Positions 1-8,402 of a stretch of 19,059 bases of DNA are shown here, piece after piece. The number at the start of each line of letters is the position of its first letter. Within the stretch, counting starts at the first letter, position 1. The position numbers were made by a program, and so were the translations under genes. The stretch comes from an uncultured Bacteroides sp. (GTDB taxonomy: Bacteria > Bacteroidota > Bacteroidia > Bacteroidales > Bacteroidaceae). Where the stretch lies: the NCBI GenBank assembly GCA_900766195.1, contig CAAFUN010000150.1:1-19059 (forward strand). The letters are read 5' to 3'. The notes under the pieces are model-generated. The model made no database searches, was not told the origin of the DNA, and saw only the letters and a list, made by a program, of their open reading frames with translations.

Positions 1-19
1 CACGACGCTCTTCCGATCT
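1..19. other. Illumina TruSeq adapter remnant (non-genomic)
   Basis: The first 19 bases, CACGACGCTCTTCCGATCT, are identical to the 3' end of the Illumina TruSeq universal adapter. On the minus strand they read AGATCGGAAGAGCGTCGTG, the usual read-through sequence. The SusD-like frame runs through them by chance without a stop, so codons read here are not biological. The boundary is uncertain by a base because genomic base 20 is compatible with either side. Confidence 0.95.
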
Positions 20-632
20 TAAACGCATAATTAGCATCAAAAGCCGCCTCGGATGCTGCTATATCACTCTTAATCTGTGTCATGATACTTAAAGCCGGAT
101 CTTGGGTTTTGTTCAAATTACTCAAATCTAATGTGGTACCAGATGTATAAGCTGTGTAAAGAATGACATTTCCATAAGAACGGAGCAAGTGAAAATACAA
201 ATAAGCACGAAGGCCATAACATTCTCCCAAGTAATACTTTTTGTCTGTTCCTGAAATTACAGAACTGCCCTCAGTTTTAGCTATCATCAAGTTGATTTGA
301 TTAATAGGAGTATAAAGATTGCCGAAGTTACTAACACCCGCGTTTGAATTTGACAAAGTATTATCATAAAATCTTTCATATCCCTGTGTTGCTTCACCTC
401 CAAAAGGTGTGTCACCGTAAAAGCCAGAACGAGCTTCACCAAAAGCAAAATAGTTCCAAGATTGTGCTCTAAAATAGCTTGCAATACCTGTATGGAAAGC
501 ACTGAATTGATCAGAGTTCTGCCAATAGCCAGAATCTGCGATGCTACTTTCCGACGTCAAATCCAAAGAATCACAAGAGATCATTCCCTCAAAGCTGAGA
601 GTTACTAATAGAATTAAATATATCTTCTTCAT
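20..632 (-). CDS. SusD/RagB-family outer-membrane lipoprotein, N-terminal part (NanU-like), cut by contig end
   Basis: Surface lipoprotein that partners a SusC-type porin and binds glycan or monosaccharide at the outer membrane. The first 204 codons are present; family members are usually 450-600 residues, so over half is missing beyond the contig end. The start at 632 gives MKKIYLILLV..., a hydrophobic signal and a lipobox-type MISC with Cys20 followed by DSLDL, typical of mature SusD N-termini. Residues 35-150 show the SusD pattern: an early GYW segment, a stretch around residues 105-118 with NLYTPINQIN, then YYLGECYGLRAYLYFHLLRS (133-152) and YGNV, matching the family's RAYxYFxLxxxYG signature. 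It starts 19 bases after the SusC-like gene stops. Because the operon encodes sialic acid catabolism, the ligand is inferred to be sialic acid, as for NanU of Tannerella and B. fragilis. Confidence 0.9.
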
Positions 633-651
633 AATAGACACATTGATTTAA

Positions 652-3600
652 TTAAAATGTTAATGATAATCCAAATAAGAAGGTCCGGGGAGTTGGATAT
701 CGTCCATCGTCAACACCCGCTGCATTTGTTCCAGAAACAGCTGGTTCCGGAGAAGTACCGGAATAACCGGTAATGTAGAACAAGTTTTGGCCTGTAAGAT
801 ATAAGGAGGCTTCTTGTAGACAAACCTTGCTAATCATTTTTTTAGGTAACTGATAGCTGAGAGTGATTTCACGACAAGCTAAATAGTCTGCCTTTTCGTA
901 GAAGCGTGAATTGTTATTATTCAGCGCTACATTAGCATTGTTAGCACGTGTAATGTTATATTTAGCCAATTGGTCGGCATAATAGAATTTAGGCAAATCG
1001 ACATCTCGATTATTCTCACTCCATGTATCTTTTACTTTTGAAAGGATATTGAAGGAACCTTGATATTGTCCCAAGGAACGAGCCAACAAATCATTATATA
1101 GTGTATGACCCAATGCGTAATCAAAACGGGTATATAAAGATAAGCCTTTATAACCGAAAGTTGTAGAGAATCCTCCTGTTACTTTAGGCAAATAATTACC
1201 TATGATTTTACGGTCATAAGTTGTTATCAACCCGTCGCCATCCATATCTTCCCAGCAAACATCACCTGCTTCAATAGGTTTCCAACCAGTGGAAGTTTTA
1301 TAAGTTTTTCCAGTTGTAGGATTTATCACATTAGCCAATCCCGGCCCATAAAGTTTCCCAACTTCATCAATGCGAGTATTAGCGTACTTTTCCACATCAG
1401 CTACATCATGGAAGATATGATTCTGAACATAGGCTGTAATTTCACCCAATTTGCCACCTTCTTGTTGACCACCAACCCACCTTGTTACATATTTATATTT
1501 CCCATCTGTTTGAAGTACAGCCTGACCTGCCGCAACCTCATATCCTCCTACCCGATTTCTATCATTGCTATTTGAGGGCAATTTCAAAATCTTATTGGCT
1601 ACAGTAGTTACATTAGCTGTCATATCCCAAGTAAATCCACCCTTATTAATAAGGTTGGCGCGCACTTCTGCCTCAAAGCCAGAGTTTCTCAGATTTCCTA
1701 AATTAGTACGAATAGAAGAGAAACCTGTATATCCAGGTAGGCTCAAATTTGTAAGTAAATCCTTTGTCTTACGATTGTAATAATCGAAAATAAAAGAAAA
1801 ACGGTTATTCCAAACCCCCAAGTCCAATCCAATCTCAAAAGTCTGAGATTGTTCCCAGCGAAGCCCGGTATTCAATAATCCAGTATTAACAATAGCCGTA
1901 TTGCTATTATATCTTGTAGTTGTCCCATACGTACCATAAACTTCATAGTTACCAAGATCATTAACATTACCATTAGTACCGTAACTCATTCGTGGTTTCA
2001 AAGTGGTAATAACTTCAGATAAATTTGTTTCTTTCCAGAATTGTTCCTGAGTAATATTCCAACCAACTGAGATTCCAGGAAAAAATCCCCAACGGTTATC
2101 TGCCAAACGAGAAATACCATCATAACGACCTGTAAATTCCACCAAATATTTCATATCATAGTTATATTCAGCACGACCAAATGCAGAGAGTATGCGATAA
2201 GCGGATTTACCCGTATAAATTCCATCGTATGAAGACGCCACATTTATTGTATGAATATCATCCGTAGGGGCACCATGAGCATTTGCATAGAAATCGAAAT
2301 AATCATAAGTATAATATTCTCCACCCACCATAACATTCAAATTATGTGCATTATTGAAAGTGTTCTTATAAGTCAAAGTTGCACTTGTCTGTAACTGGTT
2401 ATACTTCTCTATTTCAGCACGAGACGAACGTGTTGTATTGGCACTTGATTGATTCTGTTGCTGATATGCATCCCAAGCATATTCATCTTGATATTGGTAT
2501 TTCAACACAGATACATTAGCATCCAAAACCAAATGATCTTTAATTATATCTGCAGTAAAACCCGCATTAAAAGTGTATTTATTAGTAGAATTTTTATCAT
2601 GGTATTTATTTCTCCAATATTCAGGATTACCATCTGCAGAACCGAATCCAGAAGTAGGGGAACCATCTTCATTATATGGATTCCAAGTAGGTCTTTGGGA
2701 TCTAGTACGATAGAACAAGTCATAGTTTGAATTCCAAAGTTTAGGACTTGATGACCACATAAATGAGGCACCCGCCTTTACCTTCAAAAACGGAAAAACC
2801 AGATAACTACCATTTACATTTCCCGTAAAACGCTTGAAGCCTGTACCAATTATTTGTCCATCTTCATTATAATATCCTACACTTGCCACAAATGTACCCT
2901 TATCGTTACCTCCAGAAATATTCAAATAATGTTCCTGTGTCATTGCATTATCATCGAAGACCGCATTATTCAATATACCAGCATAATCTCTATACAATAA
3001 CTGCTTACCTTCATAATAAGGATCATCCATAACAGACCATCCCTCATTTTGCAAATTAGATGTTTTGTCAGTCAGATAACGAATATCAAAATTAGTGTTA
3101 CCTACTCCATATCCCATTTGAGCATCAACACTATAGCCAGTCGAGTAACCGCTAACAGCACTATTAGTTCTCTTCATACCTAAACGATTATAGTAAATAT
3201 AATCATGGGCGTTTAGATAGCCATATCCTTCTCGCGCTCTATTTACACCTATCTTGAATTTATAATTTACACTAGCTTTTCCTTTCTTCGCACTTTTTGT
3301 TTCAATCAATATTACGCCACCATTGGCACGCGCCCCATAAATGGCAGTTGAAGCTGCATCTTTAAGTACCTGCATTGATTCAATGTCTTCAGGATTAACA
3401 TCCGACATGCTATTACGAACAATGCCATCAACAATAATTAAAGCATTTGCACTAGTACCACTAATAGTCGCACCTCCACGAAGTACAATATTAGGATTAG
3501 ACCCCGGCTGACCAGTTGTATTGACAACACGAAGACCTGTAACAGAACCTTGCAATGCTTGCCCAGCATTGCTAAAAGCTGCATTCTTCAGCACCCCGTC

Positions 3601-4032
3601 ATCCACTTTAGAAATGGCAGTCGTTAGTGTACCTCTCTTCTGTGAGCCACCATATCCTGTTACCACAATTTCATCTAGTGCTTGGGTATCATCTTTTAGC
3701 ACAACAATAACGGGGTTCCCATCCCATTTAATATCTTGAGTTACATAACCCACAAAAGAAACCCGGATAACTTCTCCTTTCTTTACATTCATTAAAGAGA
3801 AATCTCCATTGATATCTGTTATAATACCATTTGATGTACCCTTGACAATAACCGAAGCACCGATAATTGTTTCACCCGCAGCATCCTTCACTACACCGAT
3901 ACAGCGACCATTTTGTTGCATAACTTCCACATCTGTTACCCTCGGAAGCACGACAGCATGTCCCGCCCCAACATAAAGACTCATAAAGAGTAATAATACA
4001 CTTGCTTTCTTGGATTTTTTTTTCATAATCAT
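652..4032 (-). CDS. SusC/RagA-family TonB-dependent outer-membrane receptor (NanO-like)
   Basis: A 1126-residue outer-membrane transporter that imports a ligand in a TonB-dependent way together with its SusD partner. Residues 1-26 form a basic, hydrophobic signal peptide; translation could equally start at Met3 (4026). Residues ~43-115 are a carboxypeptidase-regulatory-like beta-sandwich domain (VVKDAAGETIIGASVIVKG, then TDINGDFSL). LDEIVVTGYG at 119-128 is the TonB-box region of SusC proteins. The plug follows, with VDGIVRN (201-207) and LKDAASTAIYGARANGGVIL (223-242). The rest is a 22-strand-type barrel ending in FLFGLSLTF, with the expected terminal Phe. There is no N-terminal STN domain, so FecR/ECF-sigma signalling is unlikely. 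It lies 28 bases after the epimerase gene. Assignment as a sialic acid porin (NanO) comes from context; the SusC family itself is certain. Confidence 0.95.
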   Translation of the reverse strand: MIMKKKSKKASVLLLFMSLYVGAGHAVVLPRVTDVEVMQQNGRCIGVVKDAAGETIIGASVIVKGTSNGIITDINGDFSLMNVKKGEVIRVSFVGYVTQDIKWDGNPVIVVLKDDTQALDEIVVTGYGGSQKRGTLTTAISKVDDGVLKNAAFSNAGQALQGSVTGLRVVNTTGQPGSNPNIVLRGGATISGTSANALIIVDGIVRNSMSDVNPEDIESMQVLKDAASTAIYGARANGGVILIETKSAKKGKASVNYKFKIGVNRAREGYGYLNAHDYIYYNRLGMKRTNSAVSGYSTGYSVDAQMGYGVGNTNFDIRYLTDKTSNLQNEGWSVMDDPYYEGKQLLYRDYAGILNNAVFDDNAMTQEHYLNISGGNDKGTFVASVGYYNEDGQIIGTGFKRFTGNVNGSYLVFPFLKVKAGASFMWSSSPKLWNSNYDLFYRTRSQRPTWNPYNEDGSPTSGFGSADGNPEYWRNKYHDKNSTNKYTFNAGFTADIIKDHLVLDANVSVLKYQYQDEYAWDAYQQQNQSSANTTRSSRAEIEKYNQLQTSATLTYKNTFNNAHNLNVMVGGEYYTYDYFDFYANAHGAPTDDIHTINVASSYDGIYTGKSAYRILSAFGRAEYNYDMKYLVEFTGRYDGISRLADNRWGFFPGISVGWNITQEQFWKETNLSEVITTLKPRMSYGTNGNVNDLGNYEVYGTYGTTTRYNSNTAIVNTGLLNTGLRWEQSQTFEIGLDLGVWNNRFSFIFDYYNRKTKDLLTNLSLPGYTGFSSIRTNLGNLRNSGFEAEVRANLINKGGFTWDMTANVTTVANKILKLPSNSNDRNRVGGYEVAAGQAVLQTDGKYKYVTRWVGGQQEGGKLGEITAYVQNHIFHDVADVEKYANTRIDEVGKLYGPGLANVINPTTGKTYKTSTGWKPIEAGDVCWEDMDGDGLITTYDRKIIGNYLPKVTGGFSTTFGYKGLSLYTRFDYALGHTLYNDLLARSLGQYQGSFNILSKVKDTWSENNRDVDLPKFYYADQLAKYNITRANNANVALNNNNSRFYEKADYLACREITLSYQLPKKMISKVCLQEASLYLTGQNLFYITGYSGTSPEPAVSGTNAAGVDDGRYPTPRTFLFGLSLTF

Positions 4033-4060
4033 TTGGATTAAAAGTTGAATAAAGGTTTTT

Positions 4061-5245
4061 CTATATATTCTTCCCTATTTCCTCACACAATGAATAGCCA
4101 TATATCATCATCCGAGGTATATGAAATGGTCCTTTAAAGATATTTCCTTTTGCAGGTTGAGCTACCGTACCGTCACGATGCAAATAACCATACCATTCCC
4201 CATGTTCTTTGTCTGGGAAATGATTGTAGGTCCAGTCACTTATTTTTTTGTGCATTTCCAGATACTTTTTGTCACCAGTCGCTTGATAGGCGTACAAAGT
4301 CGCAATAATCGTTTCTGTCTGTGGCCACCAAAATTTCATGTCTTGAGAGTAATCCTGGACAGGTAAATTACGACAATCACGAAAGTTTATAATACCGCCA
4401 TATTCATTATCCCATCCCCATTCCCAGGACCAATCGAGTATTTGGAGTGCAGTCTGAACCAATTCCTTATTCCAATTTCGAGACTTTGCTTCCTGCAAAA
4501 TGAACCAAGAAGTTTCAATACAATGCCCCGGATTGATAAGACGACCGTTACAAGTATCTACAAATTCACCATTTGGTCCTACCATTTCAAGTAAAGCCTT
4601 AAACTCGGGATGAACAAAATAATGACAGATTGCATCAAGAGAATTATCTATTTGTGTGTCAAGTACAAGATCAGAGATGGCTGCTCGGACCCGAAAAGCT
4701 GTATTAAAAAAAATCATTGTGATAGAATGTCCACGAGATTGTAATGTCGGTAAATACTTCGGTTCCAGAAAGCCGGGGGTAGAAAGGAACTTTTGTATCC
4801 GTTTAAATAACTCCAATGCTTTTATAGCATAAGATCCATCACCTGAAGCAATGGCATACTCCGACATTGCAATAGCTGCAAAACATTCTGAAAAGACGTA
4901 ACGACGCTTGCGCAATGGACGACCGTCTTCCGTCACTTCAAAAAACATGTGACCATCTTTATCAAAACAATATGCTTCAATAAAATCAATACAATTTTTG
5001 GATGCTGCTAGCCATTCCGTCTTTTTTTCTATCTGATTATAAGCAAAAGCTGCGATAAATCCAAAACGACCTTGAAACCACACCGACTTTGTTGTATCGA
5101 TCAAACTTCCGTTACGATTAAGACATGTATATATACCTCCATATTTATGATCAAGTCCATAGTGTAGCCAAAAAGGCATAATATTATCTATGAGATCCTG
5201 CTTATAAGATACGGCCCATGTTTTTAAATATTCTGTTTCAGTCAT
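4061..5245 (-). CDS. nanE: N-acylglucosamine 2-epimerase (AGE/RenBP family), nanE-type
   Basis: Interconverts N-acetylmannosamine and N-acetylglucosamine without phosphorylation, in the cytoplasm; it takes the ManNAc released by the lyase. I chose the start at 5245 (MTETEYLKTW..., 394 residues). The frame is open to an upstream Met at 5305, but that start would overlap the lyase gene by about 50 bases and add a non-homologous 20-residue tail, while 5245 leaves a 10-base gap. The (alpha/alpha)6-barrel signature is clear: WFQGRFG (56-62), NPGHCIE with His241, WWPQTE (306-311), and HGEWYGYLHRDG followed by FHIPR with His375. The two His residues correspond to the catalytic pair of this family. 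This is the animal-type epimerase used in Bacteroides sialic acid pathways, not the bacterial NanE that acts on ManNAc-6-phosphate. The symbol follows B. fragilis nanLET usage. Confidence 0.93.
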   Translation of the reverse strand: MTETEYLKTWAVSYKQDLIDNIMPFWLHYGLDHKYGGIYTCLNRNGSLIDTTKSVWFQGRFGFIAAFAYNQIEKKTEWLAASKNCIDFIEAYCFDKDGHMFFEVTEDGRPLRKRRYVFSECFAAIAMSEYAIASGDGSYAIKALELFKRIQKFLSTPGFLEPKYLPTLQSRGHSITMIFFNTAFRVRAAISDLVLDTQIDNSLDAICHYFVHPEFKALLEMVGPNGEFVDTCNGRLINPGHCIETSWFILQEAKSRNWNKELVQTALQILDWSWEWGWDNEYGGIINFRDCRNLPVQDYSQDMKFWWPQTETIIATLYAYQATGDKKYLEMHKKISDWTYNHFPDKEHGEWYGYLHRDGTVAQPAKGNIFKGPFHIPRMMIYGYSLCEEIGKNI

Positions 5246-5255
5246 AATCTTTGTT

Positions 5256-6173
5256 TTAGAATCTATTACAACGATCAAAGAAATGAATACGATCAAGTTC
5301 TGCATTCATTGCCACTTCTTCTTCATCTGTCATATTCTGGAAAGGAGTACGATTTTTACCCAAATCAAGCCCGATTAATTTCATTATACGTTTACCTCCT
5401 ACAATATTGCCACGATAACGACAAATGACATTAATGACCTCTTGGGAAAAATTTTGGCGCTCACGAGCCAATTCGAGATCACCTTTCTCCCAAGCCTTAA
5501 TAATACCGACAAGTTCTCTACCATTATAATTAGTTGTCCCCCCAATACCACCTTGGGCACCCCCCATAGCAAGACACGGAAGAATGGTTTCATCTTGTCC
5601 ATGAAGCATATCGAACTTTCCATTTTTATAAAGACGACATTGATTGTATTCGTACATACTCTCAAAGGTATATTTGATCCCTGCGAAATTAGGTACACGG
5701 CCATCTACCGCTTCTAACAACTTCACCATGGGCAAGAAAGCACCGTTAAAAGCTGGAATATGATAATAATAAAAAGGTAATTGAGGTGCAGTGCAGGCTA
5801 TTTCTTCAATATACTTCACAAGTTCTTCTATACGACCGATTTTAGGGAAAGGAGGAGCCATCGAACCAATCCCCCACGCACCAATCTTTTGTGCATGCTC
5901 TGCTAATATACGGCTCGATTTGACGCAGCAATTACCTACATGTACTATAACTTTAAAATCTTTCGATGCAACAGAAATCCAACGTTCAGCCAACTTCATA
6001 CGTTCTTCTTCCGTTAACATATAGCCTTCACCCGATGAACCATTGATGAATACACCCTGCAAACCATTCTGTTGAAGCATTTTAGCATAAACTTCAATAG
6101 GCTCATAATTCACTTCTCCATTCTCATAAAAAGGAGTAAATGGAGCATCAATCAAACCAATAATTTTTTCCAT
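5256..6173 (-). CDS. nanA: N-acetylneuraminate lyase (sialic acid aldolase)
   Basis: Splits N-acetylneuraminate into ManNAc and pyruvate through a Schiff base; cytoplasmic and committed step of sialic acid use. The 305-residue length fits the DapA/NanA class I aldolase family. Visible motifs are GSSGEG (45-50), which binds the pyruvate carboxylate, YYYHIP (135-140) with the catalytic Tyr137, and AGIKYTF (164-170) with Schiff-base Lys167. GGIGGTTNY (208-216) continues the substrate pocket. The immediate downstream epimerase and upstream MFS transporter distinguish it from dihydrodipicolinate synthase, its main look-alike. It starts 22 bases after the transporter stop and ends 10 bases before the epimerase start, so it is translated from the same message. 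The B. fragilis equivalent is called nanL. Confidence 0.93.
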   Translation of the reverse strand: MEKIIGLIDAPFTPFYENGEVNYEPIEVYAKMLQQNGLQGVFINGSSGEGYMLTEEERMKLAERWISVASKDFKVIVHVGNCCVKSSRILAEHAQKIGAWGIGSMAPPFPKIGRIEELVKYIEEIACTAPQLPFYYYHIPAFNGAFLPMVKLLEAVDGRVPNFAGIKYTFESMYEYNQCRLYKNGKFDMLHGQDETILPCLAMGGAQGGIGGTTNYNGRELVGIIKAWEKGDLELARERQNFSQEVINVICRYRGNIVGGKRIMKLIGLDLGKNRTPFQNMTDEEEVAMNAELDRIHFFDRCNRF

Positions 6174-6195
6174 ACTAAATTAATTATTATATATT

Positions 6196-7437
6196 TTATC
6201 TCATATCATCTGTTTTGGGATGCAAGCAATAAAGCTGAAGAGCCAATGCTATGACCACAACTATGCCGAGCATAGCAAAACCTTCTCCTAAATTTCCTCC
6301 ATCAGTCCATTTTCCAAATAATTTGGTTACAACGGCACCAGCAAAGACACCGATCATATTCATAATACCATAAGCTGTTCCGCGATACCTAGCTGATACA
6401 AACTGACATAGAATAGGCATATTATTAGCGTCAAAGATTCCAAAGCCTATGCCAAAAAGAATTCCAGCACCAACCAATGCCACAATACTATGTCCAAAGC
6501 CCAGTAACAATAAAGCAGGAATAGTCATTCCTAAACCTATAGCACCTGTATAGATTCGTCCTCGAATATTCTTCTGTACCCAACGATCTGATAATATCCC
6601 ACCTATAATAACTCCAATAAAGGAGGAAAAGGCAATGGTTATCGTAGAAAGAGGACCTGCTTCAGACATAGGAATGCCAAGGGTATTCACAAATAAGGTT
6701 GGTAACCAATTCTTTGTAGCCCACCCCGGAAGGCTAGGTACAGCAAAATAGAAAAGAATAACCCAAAAAGCTGATGTAGAAAAGAGGATGCTTAGCCCAC
6801 TAAATAAAGAATATCTTTTTACTCCCACAGTTTTCTCTAACACCTTTTCTGTAGAAACTATATGAGAAGGATTCTCACGGAGAAATAACATTAAAATCAG
6901 TGAATAGACAATGCCTATTATACCAAACCAATGGAAAGTTACATGCCAAGAGAACATTGCGGCAACAGTAGCTCCAAATCCTCCTATAGCCTGTCCGATA
7001 TAAAGTCCCGTCATATGTATGCCGATAGCTAGTGAGCGTGATTTTCCTTGATGCCAATCAGCTATAAGCGACAATGCTGAGGGTATATAAAGTGCCTCAC
7101 TAATACCCATTACTGCACGTAGCCAATATAACTCATAAAATTCATCGGCATACCCCATCAGATAAGTAACACCTGACCACACGAAGAGGCTACCTACAAC
7201 CAGCCACTTACGGCTAACTCTATCAGCCACCATACCAGACAAGGGACTCATAAAACCATAAATCCATAGAAAAATAGCCATCAAGCCTCCAAAGGATTCT
7301 GCTTTATTTAATTCGAAAATATCAGCCTTCATTGCCTCCTGCATAGTAGAAAGCATCTGACGGTCTAGGTAGTTAAGCAAAGCAACGCCCCAAAGTAGAG
7401 CTACCACTATCCAAGGATAAATATTCCTACTTTTCAT
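6196..7437 (-). CDS. nanT: MFS transporter, probable sialic acid permease
   Basis: Inner-membrane importer of 413 residues with the hydrophobicity of about 12 transmembrane helices. The N-terminus has NYLDRQMLS (22-30), typical of the anion:cation symporter branch of the MFS (hexuronate and sialate transporters). GMVADRVSRKWLV (68-80) is the MFS A-motif in the loop between helices 2 and 3, with a second copy, GGILSDRWVQK, in the matching loop of the C-terminal half. It is the first gene of the tight nanT-nanA-nanE-susC-susD series, and its position next to the lyase makes N-acetylneuraminate the likely substrate, probably by proton symport. Substrate is inferred from context; the family is clear. 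A 16-bp perfect inverted repeat ends 17 bases before its start codon. Confidence 0.9.
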   Translation of the reverse strand: MKSRNIYPWIVVALLWGVALLNYLDRQMLSTMQEAMKADIFELNKAESFGGLMAIFLWIYGFMSPLSGMVADRVSRKWLVVGSLFVWSGVTYLMGYADEFYELYWLRAVMGISEALYIPSALSLIADWHQGKSRSLAIGIHMTGLYIGQAIGGFGATVAAMFSWHVTFHWFGIIGIVYSLILMLFLRENPSHIVSTEKVLEKTVGVKRYSLFSGLSILFSTSAFWVILFYFAVPSLPGWATKNWLPTLFVNTLGIPMSEAGPLSTITIAFSSFIGVIIGGILSDRWVQKNIRGRIYTGAIGLGMTIPALLLLGFGHSIVALVGAGILFGIGFGIFDANNMPILCQFVSARYRGTAYGIMNMIGVFAGAVVTKLFGKWTDGGNLGEGFAMLGIVVVIALALQLYCLHPKTDDMR

Positions 7438-7750
7438 ACTATATTAATTAATTTGTTGGTCGAATCAAATCAGTTTATATTTGATTCGACCAACGACTTT
7501 GTTATTCTTCTTATTAATATCATTGCTGTCCCATTAAAATCTGGGATATCTCTTTGAAATATTTGAGAATTATTTAGTTGCTGCTATTTTCGGATTAGAC
7601 GGATTTGATTTTTTATTCTTGCAATCTCAAAAAAACAAGATTGTAAATACATAAAGACAAATTCGTTTTTGCTCAACTCGTGCATTCTTAGACAGGTATA
7701 AGTTTAACTATATATTCGCAAATACAACAGCAGCAAATATGTTAAACATT
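7438..7750. other. Intergenic region upstream of the nan operon (313 bp)
   Basis: AT-rich spacer between the truncated DUF4434-like gene and nanT. It contains a perfect 16-bp inverted repeat at 7455-7494 and a weaker hairpin at 7621-7644 (7-bp arms GCAATCT/AGATTGT with one wobble pair, A-rich loop). I found no exact -7 TAnnTTTG on the minus strand; the closest is TGTATTTG read from 7726 down to 7719, with no good -33 box, so the operon promoter is unresolved. The last ~42 bases (7750-7709) can encode a short run of residues in a shifted frame that may be residue of the decayed upstream gene. No intact gene is present. Confidence 0.6.
7455..7494. promoter_or_regulatory. Perfect 16-bp inverted repeat upstream of nanT (operator or leader hairpin)
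   Basis: GTTGGTCGAATCAAAT (7455-7470) and ATTTGATTCGACCAAC (7479-7494) are exact reverse complements around an 8-base loop. On the nanT strand the structure ends 17 bases before the start codon. Neither side carries a T-run directly after the stem, which argues against a simple intrinsic terminator, although it could still end the transcript of the gene upstream. It could be an operator for the divergent ROK regulator or an mRNA leader hairpin affecting nanT translation. The repeat is directly visible; the function is inferred. Confidence 0.6.
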
Positions 7751-8137
7751 TCACTCGTTGTAATCTAGCGAAGGCATATAACATCCTTTACTCAATAGAT
7801 ACTTAGAAGGATAAGTGATAAATTTACGGTAACCAGACCGAATTAAAAGAACAGTATCAATACCAATATTCTTCATGTGTTTGAAATCCTGCTCCCATTC
7901 TTTTTCTCCCCAATTCTGATGAGGAATATCATGGGAAATTTCATCAAGAAAGGTACCTGTGATTTTTAAACCGTTATTCTTCGGAACAATAAGCTTGCTT
8001 TCAATTTGGTTCTCAATAGAAGTTTCATACATTCCTTCGTTGGTTAGTGTCTTTCCAAACAAAGATGGACCTGCCAAGAGTGAGACACCCGCTAATGCCG
8101 TTTTCTTGAGAAAATCTCTCCGGTTATTCATTTTCAT
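7751..8137 (-). pseudogene. Truncated DUF4434-type protein with RR (Tat-like) signal
   Basis: A 128-residue frame starting MKMNNRRDFLKKTALAGVSL, a twin-arginine-type signal (Met3 at 8131 is an equally good start). Residues ~57-123 (KITGTFLDEISHDIP, WEQDFKHMKNIGIDTV, LIRSGYRKF, YPSKYLL, GCYMPS) resemble the beginning of DUF4434 proteins, which I recall as TIM-barrel, glycosidase-like proteins of roughly 350-400 residues in Bacteroides. Here the frame stops right after GCYMPSLDYNE, so most of the barrel is missing. Reading on in a shifted frame from 7750 gives MFNIFA, which resembles the MFLRLA expected next, then stops at 7708; no further homology is seen. This suggests a frameshift plus deletion rather than a short functional protein. 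The family call is from memory of similar sequences. Confidence 0.65.
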
Positions 8138-8184
8138 ATAGTTGTCGATTTAATTTAATGTATATTGGAGTATTAGGTATTGCA

Positions 8185-8215
8185 CAAAAATAGATATATT
8201 TATTATATAAACAAT
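8185..8215 (-). promoter_or_regulatory. Predicted promoter for the DUF4434-like gene
   Basis: On the minus strand, TATTTTTG (8192 down to 8185) fits the Bacteroides -7 consensus TAnnTTTG exactly. ATTG (8215-8212) lies 19 bases further upstream where TTTG is expected, one mismatch. The start codon is at 8137, leaving a leader of about 40 bases. If the downstream gene is dead, this promoter may still feed the nan operon by read-through. Confidence 0.5.
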
Positions 8216-8402
8216 ACTTAATGAAATATTTTATTATATAAAGCTTATATATTTAACATTTGAATTAAATAAGCTATAAACAAACACTACATTTATATAA
8301 ATTACAAGAAGCAATTGAATAATATTAAAAAGAGAAAAAAGCCTCACTAAGCGAGAAATATAGAAAAAGAGAAATAGATGACCATTTAATAAATCCTTTT
8401 AT

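Noticed and set aside
1..19. Terminal bases as part of the SusD coding sequence
   Set aside because: They match the sequencing adapter exactly; the in-frame continuation is coincidental.
1565..3739. Several open frames of 70-95 codons on the plus strand inside the SusC-like gene
   Set aside because: They lie antisense to a clearly coding gene with intact domains, lack recognisable motifs and have low-quality, Ile/Ser/Phe-rich translations; they are shadows of the real gene.
5246..5305. Longer epimerase starting at 5305
   Set aside because: It would add a hydrophobic 20-residue tail not expected in the cytoplasmic AGE family and overlap the lyase gene; 5245 gives the usual N-terminus.
7553..8236. 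Shared GAAATATTT in the nanT and ROK upstream regions as a common operator
   Set aside because: A 9-base AT-only core in very AT-rich spacers is expected by chance.
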